DNA of 64,000 nt from Marinobacter lutaoensis (GTDB lineage Bacteria > Pseudomonadota > Gammaproteobacteria > Pseudomonadales > Oleiphilaceae), in the NCBI RefSeq assembly GCF_001981305.1, contig NZ_MSCW01000003.1, positions 99,717 to 163,716 of the forward strand, read 5' to 3'. The position numbers were made by a program, and so were the translations under genes. Positions 59,697 to 64,000 of the stretch are shown piece after piece (the first letter of the stretch is position 1; the number at the start of each line of letters is the position of its first letter). Under the pieces are notes generated by a model. The model worked only from the letters and a program-made list of their open reading frames with translations. It did no database searches and was not told the origin of the DNA.

Positions 59697-60188
59697 ATGC
59701 GTCGAATCATTTCTGTTTTGCTGGAGAACGAGCCCGGGGCGCTGTCGCGGGTGGTCGGCCTGTTTTCGCAGCGCAATTACAACATCGAGACCCTGACGGT
59801 CGCGCCGACGGAAGATGAGACTTTGTCCCGCCTGACCGTGACCACGCGGGGGTCGGACCGGGTCATCGAACAGATCACCAAGCAGCTGAACAAGCTCATT
59901 GAGGTGGTCAAACTGGTGGACCTGACCGAGGGCGCCCACATTGAGCGGGAGCTGATGCTGGTCAAGCTGAAAGCAACCGGTTCCCAGCGTGCGGAGATCA
60001 AGCGCACAGTGGACATCTTTCGGGGCCAGATCGTCGACGTCACCAGCTCGGTGTACACGGTCCAGCTCACGGGCGACAGCGAGAAGCTGGACGGCTTCAT
60101 CCAGGCCGTGGGCACATCTGGCGTGCTGGAAGTGGTCCGGACTGGGGTTTCCGGCATTGCCCGTGGCGAGAAGGTGCTCAGCCTCTAA
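59697..60188 (+). CDS. ilvH: Acetolactate synthase small (regulatory) subunit
   Basis: 163 residues. The N-terminal ACT domain, RRIISVLLENEPGALSRVVG, then LFSQRNYNIETLTV, binds valine for feedback inhibition. The C-terminal activation domain follows (REMLVKLKA-type: ERELMLVKLKATGSQRAEIK). The ATG at 59697 gives the standard start MRRIIS; a longer frame inside ilvI is rejected. ilvC follows after 57 bases containing a GGGCC-TGC-GGCCC hairpin. Confidence 0.96.
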   Translation: MRRIISVLLENEPGALSRVVGLFSQRNYNIETLTVAPTEDETLSRLTVTTRGSDRVIEQITKQLNKLIEVVKLVDLTEGAHIERELMLVKLKATGSQRAEIKRTVDIFRGQIVDVTSSVYTVQLTGDSEKLDGFIQAVGTSGVLEVVRTGVSGIARGEKVLSL

Positions 60189-60206
60189 CCGCACAACGTA
60201 ATTTGA

Positions 60207-61262
<1,056 letters not shown>

Positions 61263-61289
61263 TCCGGGTTTCCGGCACGGTTTGTACAG

Positions 61290-61313
61290 CGCGGCCCGGG
61301 TGGCCGCGTTTTT
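61290..61313 (+). terminator. Intrinsic terminator after ilvC
   Basis: A 7-bp stem (CGCGGCC / GGCCGCG) with a 5-base loop is followed by five T. Confidence 0.85.
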
Positions 61314-61317
61314 CGTT

Positions 61318-61323
61318 TATACT
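61318..61323 (+). promoter_or_regulatory. Possible -10 box of pssA
   Basis: TATACT, five of six matching, lies immediately after the ilvC terminator and 33 bases before the pssA ATG. The position where a -35 would fall is inside the terminator stem and shows no match. Confidence 0.3.
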
Positions 61324-61355
61324 GCGCCCAACATGCTTTCCGGAGTCATCAGGCA

Positions 61356-62174
61356 ATGAGTGAAGAAAAACATTCGGTGGAAGCGTCCACGGTCAAGTCC
61401 CACGCCCAGGAGCCCGAAGTGGACATGGGCGAAGTGGTTGAGGAAGAACTGGTCGGGGGAGCGCCGGTCCGGCGCAAGGGGATTTACCTGTTGCCCAATG
61501 CGTTGACCACGGCCTCACTGTTTTCCGGTTTCTACGCCATTGTCGCGGCGGCCAACGGACTGTTTGACAATGCGGCCGTCGCGGTTTTCGTCTCCATGAT
61601 TCTGGACGGACTGGACGGCCGCGTGGCGCGCATGACCAACACCCAGAGCAAGTTCGGTGAGGAATACGACAGCCTGGCGGACATGGTAGCCTTCGGCGTC
61701 GCGCCTGGGCTTGTGGCCTTTTTCTGGTCGCTGAACGGGTTGGGCAAGTTCGGCTGGGCCATCACCTTCATCTACGTGGCGGGCGCCGCGTTGCGCCTAG
61801 CCCGGTTCAATACCCAGATTGGATCGGTGGACAAAAAATACTTCGTCGGTCTGCCCAGTCCGTCGGCAGCAGCGTGCGTGGCGGGGCTGGTCTGGTGCTT
61901 CCACGCCTTTGACAACGCCGCTTGGCTCACGGCACTGTCGGTGCTGGTGGTCGGGGGCACCGGAGTGCTGATGGTCAGCAACATTTTCTATCGTAGTTTC
62001 AAGGACCTGGACCTGCGTGGCCGGGTTCCGTTTGCCGCCATCCTGTTGTTTGTCCTGGTACTGATCGTCATTGCCATCGATCCCGCCACTGTCCTGTTCA
62101 CTGGGTTCCTGGTCTATGCCCTGTCCGGCCCGGTGCGGGCCCTGTTCCGTCGCAAACCGCGTCGCGCCGCCTAG
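61356..62174 (+). CDS. pssA: CDP-diacylglycerol--serine O-phosphatidyltransferase
   Basis: Membrane enzyme that makes phosphatidylserine, precursor of phosphatidylethanolamine. The CDP-alcohol phosphotransferase signature DG-x2-AR-x8-G-x3-D-x3-D is exact: [10 protein letters not shown], then [10 protein letters not shown]. Six or more membrane helices follow. It is 272 residues with an acidic 40-residue N-terminal extension. This is the integral-membrane (Bacillus-type) PssA found in Pseudomonas and Marinobacter, not the E. coli type. The ilvC-pssA neighbourhood is also seen in Pseudomonas. Confidence 0.94.
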   Translation: MSEEKHSVEASTVKSHAQEPEVDMGEVVEEELVGGAPVRRKGIYLLPNALTTASLFSGFYAIVAAANGLFDNAAVAVFVSMILDGLDGRVARMTNTQSKFGEEYDSLADMVAFGVAPGLVAFFWSLNGLGKFGWAITFIYVAGAALRLARFNTQIGSVDKKYFVGLPSPSAAACVAGLVWCFHAFDNAAWLTALSVLVVGGTGVLMVSNIFYRSFKDLDLRGRVPFAAILLFVLVLIVIAIDPATVLFTGFLVYALSGPVRALFRRKPRRAA

Positions 62175-62197
62175 TCGTCAGCGCCCCGGTTTCCCGC

Positions 62198-62226
62198 AAT
62201 TCCCCGGCCTCGCCGGGGAATTTTTT
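62198..62226 (+). terminator. Intrinsic terminator after pssA
   Basis: An 11-bp perfect stem (AATTCCCCGGC / GCCGGGGAATT) with a 3-base loop is followed by a run of T. Confidence 0.92.
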
Positions 62227-62281
62227 GTGTATTGCCCGGTCAACCATTGCCATGGACACGGACAAAGGCTGGAGACTCCGG

Positions 62282-63259
<978 letters not shown>

Positions 63260-63281
63260 GGAGCTGGAGGCGCCGAAGGCG

Positions 63282-63890
63282 ATGGCCTTGCCAATACCGC
63301 TGTTCAAGGGCGTGGTGTTTGTCCTTGCGTTGTTGCCACTGTCCGGGATTGCCTGGGACCTTTACAGCGCGGGGCTGGGGCCGGATCCGGGCCAAATTAT
63401 CACCGAACGGCTGGGACTGGCGGCGTTCCAGTGCCTGCTGCTGACCCTGTGCATGACCCCGTTCGCGCGCTGGACAGGGTGGTCCGCGTGGGTGCGCGTC
63501 CGTCGGATGCTGGGCTTATTCACGTTTTTCTATGCCTGCCTGCACCTGCTGGCTTTTCTCCAGTTCGTTCTCGGTTGGTCGGATCTTGGGACAACGTTCA
63601 CCCAGCGTCCCTACATCGTGCTTGGCGCGCTCTCGTTCCTGCTGCTCGCCATGTTGGCTGCGACCTCCTTCCAGATGGCGATGCGGCGACTCGGGCGCCG
63701 CTGGAAGCCGTTGCATCGCCTGGTGTACCTGGCGGTGTTGCTGGCTTGGGGGCATTATCTCTGGCAGGCCCGCAGTGATATTACGCCCATGGTGGCGTAC
63801 GGTATGGTGATGCTGCTGTTGCTGGCGGTCCGGGTTCGGTGGTTCGGTTGGGCGTCCCTGGTGCCCCTGAGGCGCCCGGCAAGAGGCTGA
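63282..63890 (+). CDS. msrQ: Haem-binding membrane subunit MsrQ (YedZ)
   Basis: Inner-membrane cytochrome b that passes electrons from the respiratory chain to MsrP. 202 residues with six predicted helices. The ferric-reductase-like pattern is MTPFARWTGWSAWVRVRRML, FFYACLHLLAFLQF (haem His) and WKPLHRLVYLAVLLAWGHYLW (haem His pair). It pairs with msrP in one operon, as in E. coli. Confidence 0.94.
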   Translation: MALPIPLFKGVVFVLALLPLSGIAWDLYSAGLGPDPGQIITERLGLAAFQCLLLTLCMTPFARWTGWSAWVRVRRMLGLFTFFYACLHLLAFLQFVLGWSDLGTTFTQRPYIVLGALSFLLLAMLAATSFQMAMRRLGRRWKPLHRLVYLAVLLAWGHYLWQARSDITPMVAYGMVMLLLLAVRVRWFGWASLVPLRRPARG

Positions 63891-63976
63891 TCGATGGTTT
63901 TATGGTCAAATTGTGTGTTTTGAAATCAACAACATAGGTGGAAACCGAAGATTTTGAATTTTTTTCCCGCAGGCCG

Positions 63977-64000
63977 TTGACAGTTTTCCGTGGGGCTGTA
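63977..64000 (+). promoter_or_regulatory. Consensus -35 box at the window edge
   Basis: A perfect TTGACA (63977-63982) is followed by 16-17 bases ending in TA exactly at the last base, where a -10 box would begin. An AT-rich stretch (63895-63966) precedes it. The gene it serves is outside the window; a stable RNA gene is one possibility. Confidence 0.45.

Overview
The window is a 64 kb stretch of ordinary, gene-dense chromosome from a GC-rich gammaproteobacterium. Gene order (pilQ-aroK-aroB-damX-like-gltBD-hemE; nrdR-ribD-ribB-ribH-nusB-thiL-pgpA; rplU-rpmA-obgE-proB; rpsT/murJ/ribF-ileS-lspA-fkpB-ispH-fimU-pilVWXY1Y2E; bamD/rluD-pgeF-clpB; ilvIHC-pssA) is close to that of Pseudomonas and Marinobacter. 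A wax ester synthase/DGAT-type acyltransferase and a small WYF-type protein favour a Marinobacter-like marine bacterium. That placement is inference; no rRNA gene is present to settle it.

Layout. 1-4400: 3' end of the type IV pilus secretin gene pilQ, the shikimate genes aroK and aroB, and a DamX-like ATPase/SPOR cell-division protein with a Glu-Pro repeat. 4430-12132: glutamate synthase gltBD, hemE and a PilZ protein. 12149-15186 (minus): ettA-radA, coupled by a TAATG overlap. 15438-22050: glyA, then a tightly packed operon for ribonucleotide reductase control (nrdR), riboflavin (ribD, ribBX, ribH), nusB, thiL and pgpA; riboflavin synthase (ribE) is not in it. 22056-26728: accessory-looking segment with a small conserved protein, a DUF2057 lipoprotein, a WS/DGAT acyltransferase convergent with and overlapping it, and a divergent LysR regulator/glutathionyl-hydroquinone reductase pair. 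26741-39112: ispB, ribosomal proteins L21, L27 and S20, obgE, proB, murJ, and ribF-ileS-lspA-fkpB-ispH.

39272-49705 is the type IV pilus region. The minor pilin/tip adhesin operon fimU-pilV-pilW-pilX-pilY1-pilY2-pilE is on the plus strand. fimT, pilR and pilS are on the minus strand. The minor pilin part is visibly AT-richer than its neighbours. With pilQ at the left edge, the window holds the secretin, the priming/tip complex and the two-component regulators of a type IVa pilus, but not the motor genes or pilA.

49823-63890: nadE, bamD, rluD-pgeF-clpB (with a sigma-32-like heat-shock promoter), a DUF4124 protein, ilvI-ilvH-ilvC behind a long structured leader, pssA, and msrP-msrQ (periplasmic methionine sulfoxide repair). 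The last bases carry a consensus -35 box whose -10 box lies at or beyond the edge.

I found no CRISPR array, prophage, insertion sequence, tRNA or rRNA, and no clearly new system. The observations most worth checking are: an antisense arrangement in which the acyltransferase mRNA may run through the whole DUF2057 gene to a minus-strand terminator; a GRxR motif in the FimT tail that suggests DNA uptake; an AlgR-like box before fimU; the structured ilv leader; and the RibBX/missing-ribE arrangement.
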